From positions 64,941,223-65,005,222 of the forward strand of contig CM037784.1 of NCBI GenBank assembly GCA_021229015.1: DNA of 64,000 nucleotides, given 5' to 3'. The DNA is from Solen grandis. Taxonomy: Eukaryota; Mollusca; Bivalvia; Adapedonta; Solenidae. The position numbers were made by a program, and so were the translations under genes. Shown here one piece after another: positions 23,871-36,150 of the stretch (position 1 is the first letter of the stretch; the number at the start of each line of letters is the position of its first letter). The notes below the pieces were generated by a model. That model made no database searches. It was not told the origin of the DNA and saw only the letters and a program-made list of their open reading frames with translations.

Positions 23871-24945
23871 TATATTTATCCTAAAACCATTCCTATTGGT
23901 CCATTTCCAAAATAAATGTTAAAATACAACATAATTAACAAAGTATGAAAATTTGAGAGCCCTGCCAAGCAACATAGTGTAGTAAGAGTTGTCGTTCCTG
24001 TGTAAGTATATGTATATATGTATATATATATGTGTATGTGTGTTAATATATATGCATGTGTGTTTATGTGTTTAAATATATAATTATATATGTGTATGTA
24101 TGTTTATATGTAAGCATATGTATGTGTTTATATATGTTTATGTATATGTGTTTATTTATATGTGCATATGTTTATGTGTATATATATATATATATATATT
24201 GTCTTGGTAATCTTCTCATGGCCTTTGTATAAGATTATGACCCTATGTATACATGTCTAATTGTGTCTTAGACATGTATACATATGTTTATATGTGTATT
24301 AGTAATGTCCTCATATGTCTATATGTGTCTTAGATATGTCTAGATATATTTTTATGTGTCTAAGACATGTCTATATGTGTCAAAGATATGGCCAGTTTGA
24401 ATTTCTATTGACATTTGCTACGGTAGGTAAGGTCCCCCACCCCAAATAGGTTCCCAAAATGACCCTTAAAGTCTATATCTGTATAGGATATGTCTACATA
24501 TGTCTATTTATATCTAACACATGTCTACATATGTCTATATGTGTCTTAGACATGTCTACATCAGTCTATAGGTATATCAGGTATGGCTACATATGTTTAT
24601 ATGTGTCTCAGACATGTCTACACATGTCTATATGAGTCTAAGACATGTCAACATATGTCTATATGTGGCTTAGACATGTCTAAATATGTCTATATGTGGC
24701 TTAGACATGTCTAAATATGTCTTTTAGTGTTTAAGACATATGTGTCTTAGGCGTTGTTACATATGTCTTAATGTATCTTGGCTATGTCTACATATGTCTA
24801 TATGTGACTTAGATATGTTTACATATGTCAAGGGGTCTTAGACATGTCTGCATATGTCTATATACGTCTTTGACATGTCTACATATGTCTATATTCGTCT
24901 TAGACATGCCTACATATGTTTATATGTGTCTTAGAAATATCTAAA
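23732..24945. repeat. Island duplication, right copy
   Basis: Direct repeat of 20655-21876. It starts inside the palindrome's right arm and ends abruptly within a type A monomer (ATCTAAA), where A' satellite resumes (CTTCACTATATGTCC). A microdeletion relative to the left copy lies near 24737. Confidence 0.85.
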
Positions 24946-26407
24946 CTTCACTATATGTCCTTTTGACAAATTTACATGTGTTTATATATGTCTTAGACAT
25001 GTTTACATGTACTTATATGTATTTTAGACATGTTTACTCTGCTCTATATGTGTCGTAGACATGTTTGTATGTGTTAAAATGTGTCTTAGATATATTTACA
25101 CTTCACTATATGAGCTTTTGACAAGTTTACATGTGTTTATATGTGTCTTAGACATATTTACACTTATATATGTGTGCTTTTGAAAAGTTTACATGTGTCT
25201 CTATATGTCTTAGAAATGTTTACATGTAATTATATTATTTTAGTCATGTTTACACTTCTCTATATGTGTCTTAGACATCTTTGAATGGGTTTAAATGTGT
25301 CTTAGACATATTTACACTTGACTATATGTGTGTAAGACTTCTTTACACTTGTCTATATGTGCTTTAGACAAGTTTACATGTGTTTATTTATGTCTTAAAA
25401 TGATAACTTCCTTTATTTTATTTGTTTTAGACATGTTTTCACCTCTCTATATTTGTTTTAGAGATGGTTAACTGTATTTATACGTGTCTTAGACATATTT
25501 CCACTTGACTATATGTGTGTTAGGCTTCTTTACACTTGTATATGTGCTTTAGACAAGTTTTCGTGTGTTTATGTTTTTATTAGACATGTTCACATGTAAT
25601 TATATGGGTTTTAGACATGTTTACACTTCCCTATATGTGTCTTAGACATGTTTTACTATGTTTATATGTGTCTTAGACATATTTACATTTGATTATATGT
25701 GTCTTAGACTTCATAAACGAATGTCTATATTTGCGTTACACAAGTTCATATGTGTTTATATATGTCTCAGACATGTTTACATGTACTTACATTTGTTTGT
25801 ACATCTTTACACTTCTCTATATGTGTCTAAGATATCTTTGAATGTTGTTATATATGTCTTAGGCATATTTACACTTGACTATATGTGTCTTAGACTTCTT
25901 TACATATGTCTATATGTACTTTAGACAAGTTAACATGTGTTTCTATATATCTTAGACATGTTTAAAAGTACGTATATGGGTTTTAGACATGTTTACACTT
26001 CCCTATATGAGTAATAGATATGTATAACTATGTTTATATGTGTCTTTGACATATTTACATTTATCTATATGTGCTTTAGACATGTTTACATGCACTTATT
26101 TGTATTTTAGACATGTTTACACTTCTCTATATGTGTCTTAGACATCTTTGAATGTTGTTATATGTGTCTTAGGCATATTTACACTTGACTATATGTGTCT
26201 TAGAATTCTTTACACTTGTCTATATGTGCTTTAGACAAGTTTACATGTGTTTATATATGTCTTAGACATGTTTACATGTACTTATATGTGGTTTAGACAT
26301 GTTTATACTTCTCTATATGTGTCTTAGACATATATTCATATGTCTACATATATCCCTATGTGCCCAAAACATACTGACAAAACATATAAACAAAGTGTAA
26401 ATTATTG
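24946..26407. repeat. Type A' satellite block 4
   Basis: Near-identical to 18656-20116. Ends with the constant junction into type B. Confidence 0.9.
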
Positions 26408-28648
26408 AAGGCCTTTGCATGAAAGTATGACCCTGACAAATCTGCCATGTAGGCCTTTGCAAGATAGTATGACCCTGGAAAATCTACCATGTACTTCAGG
26501 CCTTTGCATGAGAGTATGACCCTGTACTTGAGGCCTTTGCATGACAATATGACCCTGATTAAACTTTTTTCTGCTACAGGCCTTTGTATGAAAGTATGAC
26601 CCTGACAAATTTTGTGGCATTTCTACCCGAGAACGTTATTTCTGAGTAATATTTATAAAGCCTTTGTAGAAAAGTATGACCCTGACAAATCTACCCTTTC
26701 ATTGATTTCACTAAGTGTAATATACTGAAGGCCTTTGTACGATAGTGTTGCCCTGTAAAGAAAGAAAGGCCTTTGCATGAGAAAAAAAATTGTCTCTTAG
26801 AAAGGCCTCCATGAAGGCCTTTGTATGATAAAAAAAATACTCTCTTACAAAGGCCTCCATGAAGTCCTCTGCATGAGAAAATAAATATTCTCTTACAAAG
26901 GCCTCCATGAAGGCCTTTGCATAAGAAAAAAATTGTCTCTTACAAAGGCCTCCATGAAGGCCTTTGCATGAGAAAAAAATCAATCTCCTATAAAGGCCTC
27001 CATGAAGGCCTTTGCATGAGAAGAAAATATTCTCTTACAAAGGCCTCCATGAAGGCCTTTGCATGAGAAATAAATTGTCTCTTACAAAGGCCTGGTAAGT
27101 AAACCATTGCTGGAAGCCTTTGCATGAGACTATGTTACTGACAAATCTACCTTGTAGGCCTTTGCACGATAGTATGACCCTGGAAAATCTACCCTGTACT
27201 GCAGGCCTTTGCATGAGAGAATGACCCTGTACTGGAGGCCTTTGCATGAGAGTATGACCCTGATTAAACTTTTTTCTGCTAGAGGCCTTTGTATGGAAGT
27301 ATGACCCTGACAAATTTTGTGGCATTTCTACCCGAGAACGTTATTTCTGAGTAATATTATAAAGCCTTTGTAGAAAAGTATGACCCTGACAAGTCTACCC
27401 TTTCATTGATTTCACTAAGTGTAATATACTGAAGGCCTTTGTACGATAGTGTTGCCCTGTAAAGAAAGAAAGGCCTTTGCATGAGAAAAAAAATTGTCTC
27501 TTAGAAAGGCCTCCATGAAGGCCTTTGCATGATAAAAAAAATACTCTCTTACAAAGGCCTCCATGAAGTCCTCTGCATGAGAAAATAATATTCTCTTACA
27601 AAGCCTCCATGAAGCCTTTGCATGAGACTATGTTACTGACAAATCTACCTTGTAGGCCTTTGCACGATAGTATGACCCTGGAAAATCTACCCTGTACTGC
27701 AGGCCTTTGCATGAGAGAATGACCCTGTACTGGAGGCCTTTCCTTTGTATGGAAGTATGACCCTGACAAATTTTGTGGCATTTCTACCCGAGAACGTTAT
27801 TTCTGAGTAATATTTATAAAGCCTTTGTAGAAAAGTATGACCCTGACAAGTCTACCCTTTCATTGATTTCACTAAGTGTAATATACTGAAGGCCTTTGTA
27901 CGATAGTGTTGCCCTGTAAAGAAAGAAAGGCCTTTGCATGAGAAAAAAAAAAGTCTCTTAGAAAGGCCTCCATGAAGGCCTTTGCATGATAAAAAAAATA
28001 CTCTCTTACAAAGGCCTCCATGAAGTCCTCTGCATGAGAAAATAAATATTCTCTTACAAAGGCCTCCATGAACTCCTTTGCATGAGAAAAAAATTGTCTC
28101 TTACAAAGGCCTCCATGAAGGCCTTTGCATCAGAAAAAAAATCAATCTCCTACAAAAGCCTCCATGAAGGCTTTGCATGAGAAGAATATATTCTCTTACA
28201 AAGGCCCCCAAGAAGGCCTTTGCATTAGAAATAATTGTCTCTTACAAAGGCCTGGTAAGTAAACCATTGCTGGAAGCCTTTGCATGAGACTATGTTACTG
28301 ACAAATCTACCTTGTAGGCCTTTGCACGATAGTATGACCCTGGAAAATCTACCCTGTACTGCAGGCCTTTGCATGAGAGTATGACCCTGTACTGGAGGCC
28401 TTTGCATGAGAGTATGACCCTGATTAAACTTTTTCTGATAGAGGCCTTTGTATGGAAGTATGACCCTGACAAATTTTGTGGCATTTCTACCCGAGAACGT
28501 TATTTCTGAGTAATATTTATAAAGCCTTTGTAGAAAAGTATGACCCTGTCAATTCTAACACTAAACCCTAACCCTACGGCCTTTGCATGAGAAAAAAAAA
28601 GTCTCTTACAAAGGCCTCCATGAAGGCCTTTGCATGAGAAAAAATATT
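26408..28648. repeat. Type B satellite block 7
   Basis: Three passes of the B sub-blocks; the middle pass is shortened (about 27590-27770, where one pass is cut to a single arm plus TATGACCCTG set). A telomere-like tract lies near the right end. Confidence 0.9.
28555..28578 (-). repeat. Interstitial telomere-like tract, copy 4
   Basis: CTAACACTAAACCCTAACCC then TACGG at the B-to-A junction. Confidence 0.8.
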
Positions 28649-30177
28649 AAACGTCCCTATATTTGTCTTAGACATGTTTGTATGTGTTTATATGTGTCTT
28701 AGATATATTTACACTTCACTATATTCCTTTTTTACAAATTTACATGTGTTTATATATGTCTTAGACATGTTTACATGTACTTATATGTATTTTAGACATG
28801 TTTACTCTGCTCTATATGTGTCGTAGACATGTTTGTATGTGTTAAAATGTGTCTTAGATATATTTACACTTCACTATATGTGCTTTTGACAAGTTTACAT
28901 GTGTTTATATGTGTCTTAGACATATTTACACTTATATATGTGTGCTTTTGAAAAGTTTACATGTGTTTCTATATGTCTTAGAAATGTTTACATGTAATTA
29001 TATTATTTTAGTCATGTTTACACTTCTCTATATGTGTCTTAGACATCTTTGAATGGGTTTAAATGTGTCTTAGATATATTTACACTTGACTATAAGTGTG
29101 TAAGACTTCTTTACACTTGTCTATATGTGCTTTAGACAAGTTTACATGTGTTTATTTATGTCTTAAAAATGATAACTTCCTTTATTTTATTTGTTTTAGA
29201 CATGTTTTCACCTCTCTATATTTGTTTTAGAGATGGTTAACTGTATTTATACGTGTCTTAGACATATTTCCACTTGACTATATGTGTGTTAGGCTTCTTT
29301 ACACTTGTATATGTGCTTTAGACAAGTTTTCATGTGTTTATGTATTTATAAGACATGTTCACGTGTACTTATATGGGTTTTAGACATGTTTACACTTCCC
29401 TATATGTGTCTTAGACATGTTTAACTATGTTTATATGTGTCTTAGACATATTTACATTTGATTATATGTGTCTAAGACTTCATAAACGAATGTCTATATG
29501 TGCGTTAGACAAGTTCATATGTGTTTATATATGTCTTAGACATGTTTACATGTTCTTATACTTGTTTGCTACATCTTTACACTTCTCTATATGTGTCTAA
29601 GATATCTTTGAATGTTGTTATATGTGTCTTAGGCATATTTACACTTGACTATATGTGTCTTAGACTTCTTTACATATGTCTATATGTACTTTAGACAAGT
29701 TAACATGTGTTTATATATATCTTAGACATGTTTAAAAGTACGTATATGGGTTTTAGACATGTTTACACTTCCCTATATGAGTAATAGATATGTATAACTA
29801 TGTTTATATATGTCTTTGACATATTTACATTTATCTATATGTGCTTTAGACATGTTTACATGCACTTATTTGTGTTTTAGACATGTTTACACTTCTCTAT
29901 GTGTGTCTTAGACATCTTTGAATGTTGTTATATGTGTCTTAGGCATATTTACACTTGACTATATGTGTCTTAGAATTCTTTACACTTGTCTATATGTGCT
30001 TTAGACAAGTTTGCATGTGTTTATATATGTCTTAGACATGTTTACATGTACTTATATGTGGTTTAGACATGTTTATACTTCTCTATATGTGTCTTAGACA
30101 TATATTCATATGTCTACATTTACCCCTTTGTGCCCAAAACATACTGACAAAACATATAAACAAAGTGTAAATTATTG
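28649..30177. repeat. Type A' satellite block 5
   Basis: Full-length A' block, closest to block 12004-13206 and to 15720-16156 in its last third. Confidence 0.9.
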
Positions 30178-31968
30178 AAGGCCTTTGCATGAAAGTATGA
30201 CCCTGACAAATCTACCATGTAGGCCTTTGCACGATAGTATGACCCTGGAAAATCTACCATGTACTTCAGGCCTTTGCCTGAGAGTATGACCCTGTATTTG
30301 AGGCCTTTGCATGAGAGTATGACCCTGATTTAACTTTTTTCTGCTAGAGGCCTTTGTATAAAAGTATGACCCTGACAAATTTTGTGGCATTTCTACCCGA
30401 GAACGTTATTTCTGAGTAATATTTATAAAGCCTTTGTAGAAAAGTATGACCCTGACAAGTCTACCCTTTCATTGATTTCACTAAGTGTAATATACCCTAG
30501 GCCTTTGTACGATAGTGTTGCCCTGTAACGAAAGAAAGGCCTTTGCATGAGAAAAAAAATTGTCTCTTAGAAAGGCCTCCATGAAGGCCTTTGCATGATA
30601 AAAAAATACTCTCTTACAAAGGCCTCCATGAAGTCCTCTGCATGAGAAAATAAATATTCTCTTACAAAGGCCTCCATGAAGGCCTTTGCATGAGAAAAAA
30701 ATCAATCTCCTACAAAGGCCTCCATGAAGGCCTTTGCATGAGAAAAAAATCAATCTCCTACAAAGGCCTCCATGAAGGCCTTTGCATGAGAAGAAAATAT
30801 TCTCTTACAAAGGCCTCCATGAAGGCCTTTGCATGAGAAATAAATTGTCTCTTACAAAGGCCTGGTAAGTAAACCATTGCTGGAAGCCTTTGCATGAGAC
30901 TATGTTACTGACAAATCTACCTTGTAGGCCTTTGCACGATAGTATGACCCTGGAAAATCTACCCTGTACTGCAGGCCTTTGCATGAGAGAATGACCATGT
31001 ACTGGAGGCCTTTGCATGAGAGTATGACCCTGATTAAACTTTTTTCTGATAGAGGCCTTTGTATGGACGTATGACCCTGACAAATTTTGTAGCATTTCTA
31101 CCCGAGAACGTTATTTCTGAGTAATATTTATAAAGCCTTTGTAGAAAAGTATGACCCTGACAAGTCTACCCTTTCATTGATTTCACTAAGTGTAATATAC
31201 TGAAGGCCTTTGTACGATAGTGTTGCCCTGTAAAGAAAGAAAGGCCTTTGCATGAGAAAAAAAATTGTCTCTTAGAAAGGCCTCCATGAAGGCCTTTGCA
31301 TGATAAAAAAAATACTCTCTTACAAAGGCCTCCATGAAGTCCTCTGCATGAGAAAATAAATATTCTCTTACAAAGGCCTCCATGAAGTCCTTTGCATGAG
31401 AAAAAAATTGTCTCTTACAAAGCCTCCATGAAGGCCTTTGCATCAGAAAAAAATCAATCTCCTACAAAAGCCTCCATGAAGGCCTTTGCATGAGAAGAAT
31501 ATATTCTGTTACAAAGGCCCCCAAGAAGGCCTTTGCATTAGAAATAAATTGTCTCTTACAAAGGCCTGGTAAGTAAACCATTACTGGAAGCCTTTGCATG
31601 AGACTATGTTACTGACAAATCTACCTTGTAGGCCTTTGCACGATAGTATGACCCTGGAAAATCTACCCTGTACTGCAGGCCTTTGCATGAGAGTATGACC
31701 CTGTACTGGAGGCCTTTGCATGAGAGTATGACCCTGATTAAACTTTTTTCTGCTAGAGGCCTTTGTATGAAAGTATGATCCTGACAACTTTTGTGGCATT
31801 TCTACCCGAGAACGTTATTTCTGAGTAATATCTATAAAGCCTTTGTAGAAAAGTATGACCCTGACAATTCTAACACTAAACCCTAACCCTACGGCCTTTG
31901 CATGAGAAAAAAAAGTCTCTTACAAAGGCCTCCATGAAGTCCTTTGCATGAGAAAAAAATATTAAACG
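30178..31968. repeat. Type B satellite block 8
   Basis: Two passes of arm/TATGACCCTG, spacer and paired-arm sub-blocks, then a telomere-like tract and the A junction. Confidence 0.9.
31870..31893 (-). repeat. Interstitial telomere-like tract, copy 5
   Basis: CTAACACTAAACCCTAACCC then TACGG in the conserved position. Confidence 0.8.
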
Positions 31969-33281
31969 TCCCTATATTTGTCTTAGACATGTTTGTATGT
32001 GTTTATATGTGTCTTAGATATATTTACACTTCACTATATGTCCTTTTGACAAATTTACATGTGTTTATATATGTCTTAGACATGTTTACATGTACTTATA
32101 TGTATTTTAGACATGTTTACTCTGCTCTATATGTGTCGTAGACATGTTTGTATGTGTTAAAATGTGTCTTAGATATATTTACACTTCACTATATGTGCTT
32201 TTGACAAGTTTACATGTGTTTATATGTGTCTTATACATATTTACACATATATATTGTGTTTTGAAAATTTACATGTGTTTCTATATGTCTTAGAAATGTT
32301 TACATGTAATAATATATTTTAGTCATGTTTACACTTCTCTATATGTGTCTTAGACATCTTTGAATGGTTAAATGTGTTTTAGACAATTTACACTTGACTA
32401 TATGTGTGTAAGACTTCTTTACACTTCTATATGTGCTTTAAATAAGTTTTACATGTGTTTATTTATGTCTTAAAATGATAACTTCCTTTATTTTATTTGT
32501 TTTAGACATGTTTTCACTCTATATTTGTTTTAGAGATGGTTAACTGTATTTATACGTGTCTTAAACATATTTACACTTGACTATATGTGTGTTAGGACTT
32601 CATAAAGATGTCTATTTTTGCGTTTAGACAAGTTCATATGTGTTTATATATGTCTTAGACATGTTTACATGTACTTATATTTGTTTGTACATCTTTACAC
32701 TCTCTAATATGTGTCTAAGATATTTTGAATTTTGTTATATGTGTCTTAGCATATTTACACTTGACTATTATGTTCTAGACTTCTTTACATATGTCTATAT
32801 GTACTTAGACAAGTTAAATGTGTTTCTATATTCTTAGACATGTTTAAAGTACGTATATGGGTTTTAGACATGTTTACACTTCCCTATATGAGTATTAGAT
32901 ATGTTAACTATGTTAATATGTGCTTTGATATATTTACATTATCTATATGTGCTTTAGACATGTTTACATGCACTTATTTGTGTTTCAGACATGTTTACAC
33001 TTCTCTATATTGATCTTAGAATCTTTGAATGTTGTTAATTATGTACTTAGGCATAATTACACTTAAACTATTGTGTCTTAGTATTCTTTACAATTGTCTA
33101 TATGTGCTTTAGACAGGTTTACATGAGTTTATGACTTCTTGAGACATGTTTACATGTACTTATATGTGGTTAGACATTTTATTAACTTCTCTATATGTGT
33201 CTAGACATATATTCATATGTCACATATATCCCTATGTCCCATAAACATATGACAAAACATATAAACAAGTGTAAATTATTG
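31969..33281. repeat. Type A' satellite block 6, indel-rich from about 32230
   Basis: Starts as an exact-looking A' block, then shows many one- and two-base losses relative to paralogous blocks (for example ATATTGTGTTTTGAAAATTT where others read ATATGTGTGCTTTTGAAAAG). Confidence 0.85.
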
Positions 33282-34230
33282 AAGGCCTTTGCATGAAAGT
33301 ATGACCCTGACAAATCTGCCATGTAAGGCCTTTGCACGATAGTATGACCCTAGAAAAATTTACCAGTACTTCAGGCCTTTGCATAGAGTATAGAAACCTG
33401 TACTTGGCCTTTGCATGACGTATGGGAACCTGAATTAACTTTTATCTGCTAGAAGGCCTTTGTAATGAAAGTATGACCTGACAAATTTGTGGCATTTCTA
33501 CCCGAGATCGTATTTCTGAGTAATATTATAAAGCCTTTGAGAAAAGTATGACCCTGACAAGTCTACCTTCATTGATTTCACTAAGTGTAATATCTGAAGG
33601 CCTTTGTACATATGTGCCCTGTAAAGAAAGAAAGGCCTTTGCATGAGAAAAAAAAATGTCTCTTAGAAAGCCTCCTGAAGGCCTTTGCATGATAAAAAAA
33701 AATTACTCCTTACAAGAGGCCTCCATGAAGTCCTCTGCATGAGAAAATAAATATCTCTTACAAAGGCCTCCACGAGGCCTTTGCATAAGAAAAAAAATTG
33801 TCTCTTAAAAGCCTATAAGGCCTTTGCAGAAAAAAAAATCAATCTCCTACAAAGCCTCCATGAAGGCCTTTGCATGAGAAGAAAATATTTCTCTTACAAA
33901 GGCCTCCATGAAGGCCTTTGCATGAGAAATAATTGTCTCTACAAAGGCTGTAGTAACCTTCGAGCTTTGCATGCTAGTTATGACAAATTACCTTTGCTTT
34001 GCCAAGTAGACCCGAATCTACGTACTGCAGCTTGTGAGTTGACCCTGTCGGAGCTTTGCTGAGTATACCTATACTTTTTCGTAGGCTGTTAAAGTACCGA
34101 CACTTTTGGGTTTCTACGGAACGTTTTGGTATTCTATAAGCCTTGAGAAAAATACCTGCAATCTACACTAAACACCCGCTTTGCATGAAAAAAAAAGTCT
34201 TTACAAAGCTAATACCTTATAAAAATTAAA
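33282..34230. repeat. Type B satellite block 9, degraded
   Basis: Recognisable GGCCTTT monomers with frequent single-base deletions. From about 33950 to 34200 the pattern is barely recognisable, and a degenerate CTACACTAAACACCC stands where the telomere-like tract is expected. The short ORF at 33781-34062 is a product of these indels and is not a gene. Confidence 0.75.
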
Positions 34231-35467
34231 GCAATTTCTTAGAAATGTTTGTATGTATTTATATGTGTCTTAGATATATTTACACTTCACTATATGTCCT
34301 TTTGACAAATTTACATGTGTTTATATATGTCTTAGACATGTTTACATGTACTTATATGTATTTTAGACATGTTTACTCTGCTCTATATGTGTCGTAGACA
34401 TTTTGAATGGGTTTAAAGTGTCTTAGACATATTTACTTGACTATATGTGTGTAGTTTTTTGATAACTTCCTTTATTTTATTTGTTTTAGACATGTTTTCA
34501 CCTCTCTATATTTGTTTTAGAGATGGTTAACTGTATTTATACGTGTCTTAGACATATTTCCACTTGACTATATGTGTGTTAGGCTTCTTTACACTTTTAT
34601 ATGTGCTTTAGACAAGTTTTCATGTGTTTATGTATTTATTAGACATGTTCACATGTACTTATATGGGTTTTAGACATGTTTACACTTCCCTATATGTGTC
34701 TTATTCATGTTTAACTATGTTTATATGTTTCTTAGACATATTTACATTTGATTATATGTGTCTTAGACTTTATAAACGAATGTCTATATGTGCGTTAGAC
34801 AAGTTAATATGTGTTTATATATGTTTTAGACATGTTTGCATGTATTTATATTTGTTTGCTACATCTTTACACTTCTCTATATGTGTCTAAGATATCTTTG
34901 AATGTTGTTATATGTGTCTTAGGCATATTTACACTTGACTATATGTGTCTTAGACTTCTTTACATATGTCTATATGTACTTTAGACAACTTTACGTGTGT
35001 TTATATATATCTCAGACATGTTTAAAAGTTCTTATATGGATTTTAGACATGTTTACACTTCCCTATATGAGTAATAGATATGTATAACTATGTTTATATG
35101 TGTCTTCGACATATTTACATTTATCTATATGCGCTTTAGACATTGTTACATGCACTTATTTGTGTTTTAGACATGTTTACACTTCTCTATGTGTGTCTTA
35201 GACATCTTTGAATGGGTTTATATGTGTCTAAGACATATTTACACTTGACTATATGTGTCTTAGAATTCTTTACACTTGTCTATATGTGCTTAAGACATCT
35301 TAACATGTGTTTATATATGTCTTAGACATGTTTACATGTACTTATATGTGGTTTAGACATGATTATACTTCTCTATATGTGTCTTAGACATATATTCATA
35401 TGTCTACATATATCCATATGTGCCCAAAACATACTGACAAAACATATAAACAAAGTGTAAATTATTG
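34231..35467. repeat. Type A' satellite block 7
   Basis: Clean A' monomers again, with a deletion of several monomers near 34395-34455. Ends with the constant junction. Confidence 0.88.
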
Positions 35468-35841
35468 AAGGCCTTCGCATGAAAGTATGACCCTGACAAA
35501 TATACCTTGTTGGTCTTTGCACGATAGTATGACCCTCGAAATTCTACGCTGTTCTCGAGGCCTTTGTATGAGACTATTACCCTGACAAATTCTGTGACAT
35601 TTCTACCTGAAAACGTTATTTTTGAGTTATATTTATAAAGCCTTTATAGAACAGTATGACCCTGACATGTCTATCCCTTCATTTATTTCTCTAAGTGTAA
35701 TATATTGAAGGTCTTTGTACGATAGTATGGCCCTGGTAAGTCAACCCTTACCGGAGGCCTTTGCATGAGAGTATGACCCTGACAAATCTACTTTTCGCCT
35801 TAAAAGCTTAAAATGGAAATTTTATGGACATTTAGTTCCAA

Positions 35842-35862
35842 ACACACACACACACACACACA
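35842..35862. repeat. (AC)n microsatellite
   Basis: About ten AC units interrupting type B satellite. Confidence 0.9.
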
Positions 35863-36043
35863 AAGTATGACCCTGTACTGGAGGCCTTTGCATGACAGTA
35901 TGACCCTGAATAAACTTTTTTCTGCTAGAGGCCTTTGTATGAAAGTATGACCCTGACAACTTTTGTGGCATTTCTACCCGAGAACGTTATTTCTGAGTAA
36001 TATTTATAAAGCCTTTGTAGAAAAGTATGACCCTGACAATTTT

Positions 36044-36080
36044 TACTCTAAACCCTAACCCTATGACCCTAACCCCTCAG
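36044..36080 (-). repeat. Interstitial telomere-like tract, copy 6 (extended)
   Basis: TTTTACTCTAAACCCTAACC followed by CTATGACCCTAACCCC: three CCCTAA-type units mixed with TATGACCC from the B monomer. It is the longest of the six. Confidence 0.78.
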
Positions 36081-36150
36081 GCCTTTGTATGAGAAAAAAA
36101 TTGTCTCTTACAAAGGCCTCCATGAAGGCCTTTGCATGAGAAAACAACAT

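Larger units (their letters stand above)
35468..36150. repeat. Type B satellite block 10, diverged, with (AC)n
   Basis: More diverged B monomers (GGTCTTTGCACGATAG, GCCTTCGCATGAAAG) interrupted by about 80 bp of unrelated sequence and an (AC)n run at 35842-35862. Ends with an extended telomere-like tract. Confidence 0.85.

Noticed and set aside
20761..24200. Long TA and TG runs as an origin or matrix attachment region
   Set aside because: Simple dinucleotide repeats duplicated with the island; nothing beyond AT-richness supports a function.
1408..31800. Many minus-strand ORFs of 60-109 codons with repeated SCKGLHGGLCKR, HAKAFMEAF or GHTLMQRPPVQG peptides
   Set aside because: They are translations of the GGCCTTT satellite. 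The same DNA is open in more than one frame, the peptides change with monomer indels, and there is no start, domain or context.
36044..36080. Chromosome end / functional telomere
   Set aside because: Only two or three CCCTAA units, each inside a repeating satellite unit and followed by more satellite.
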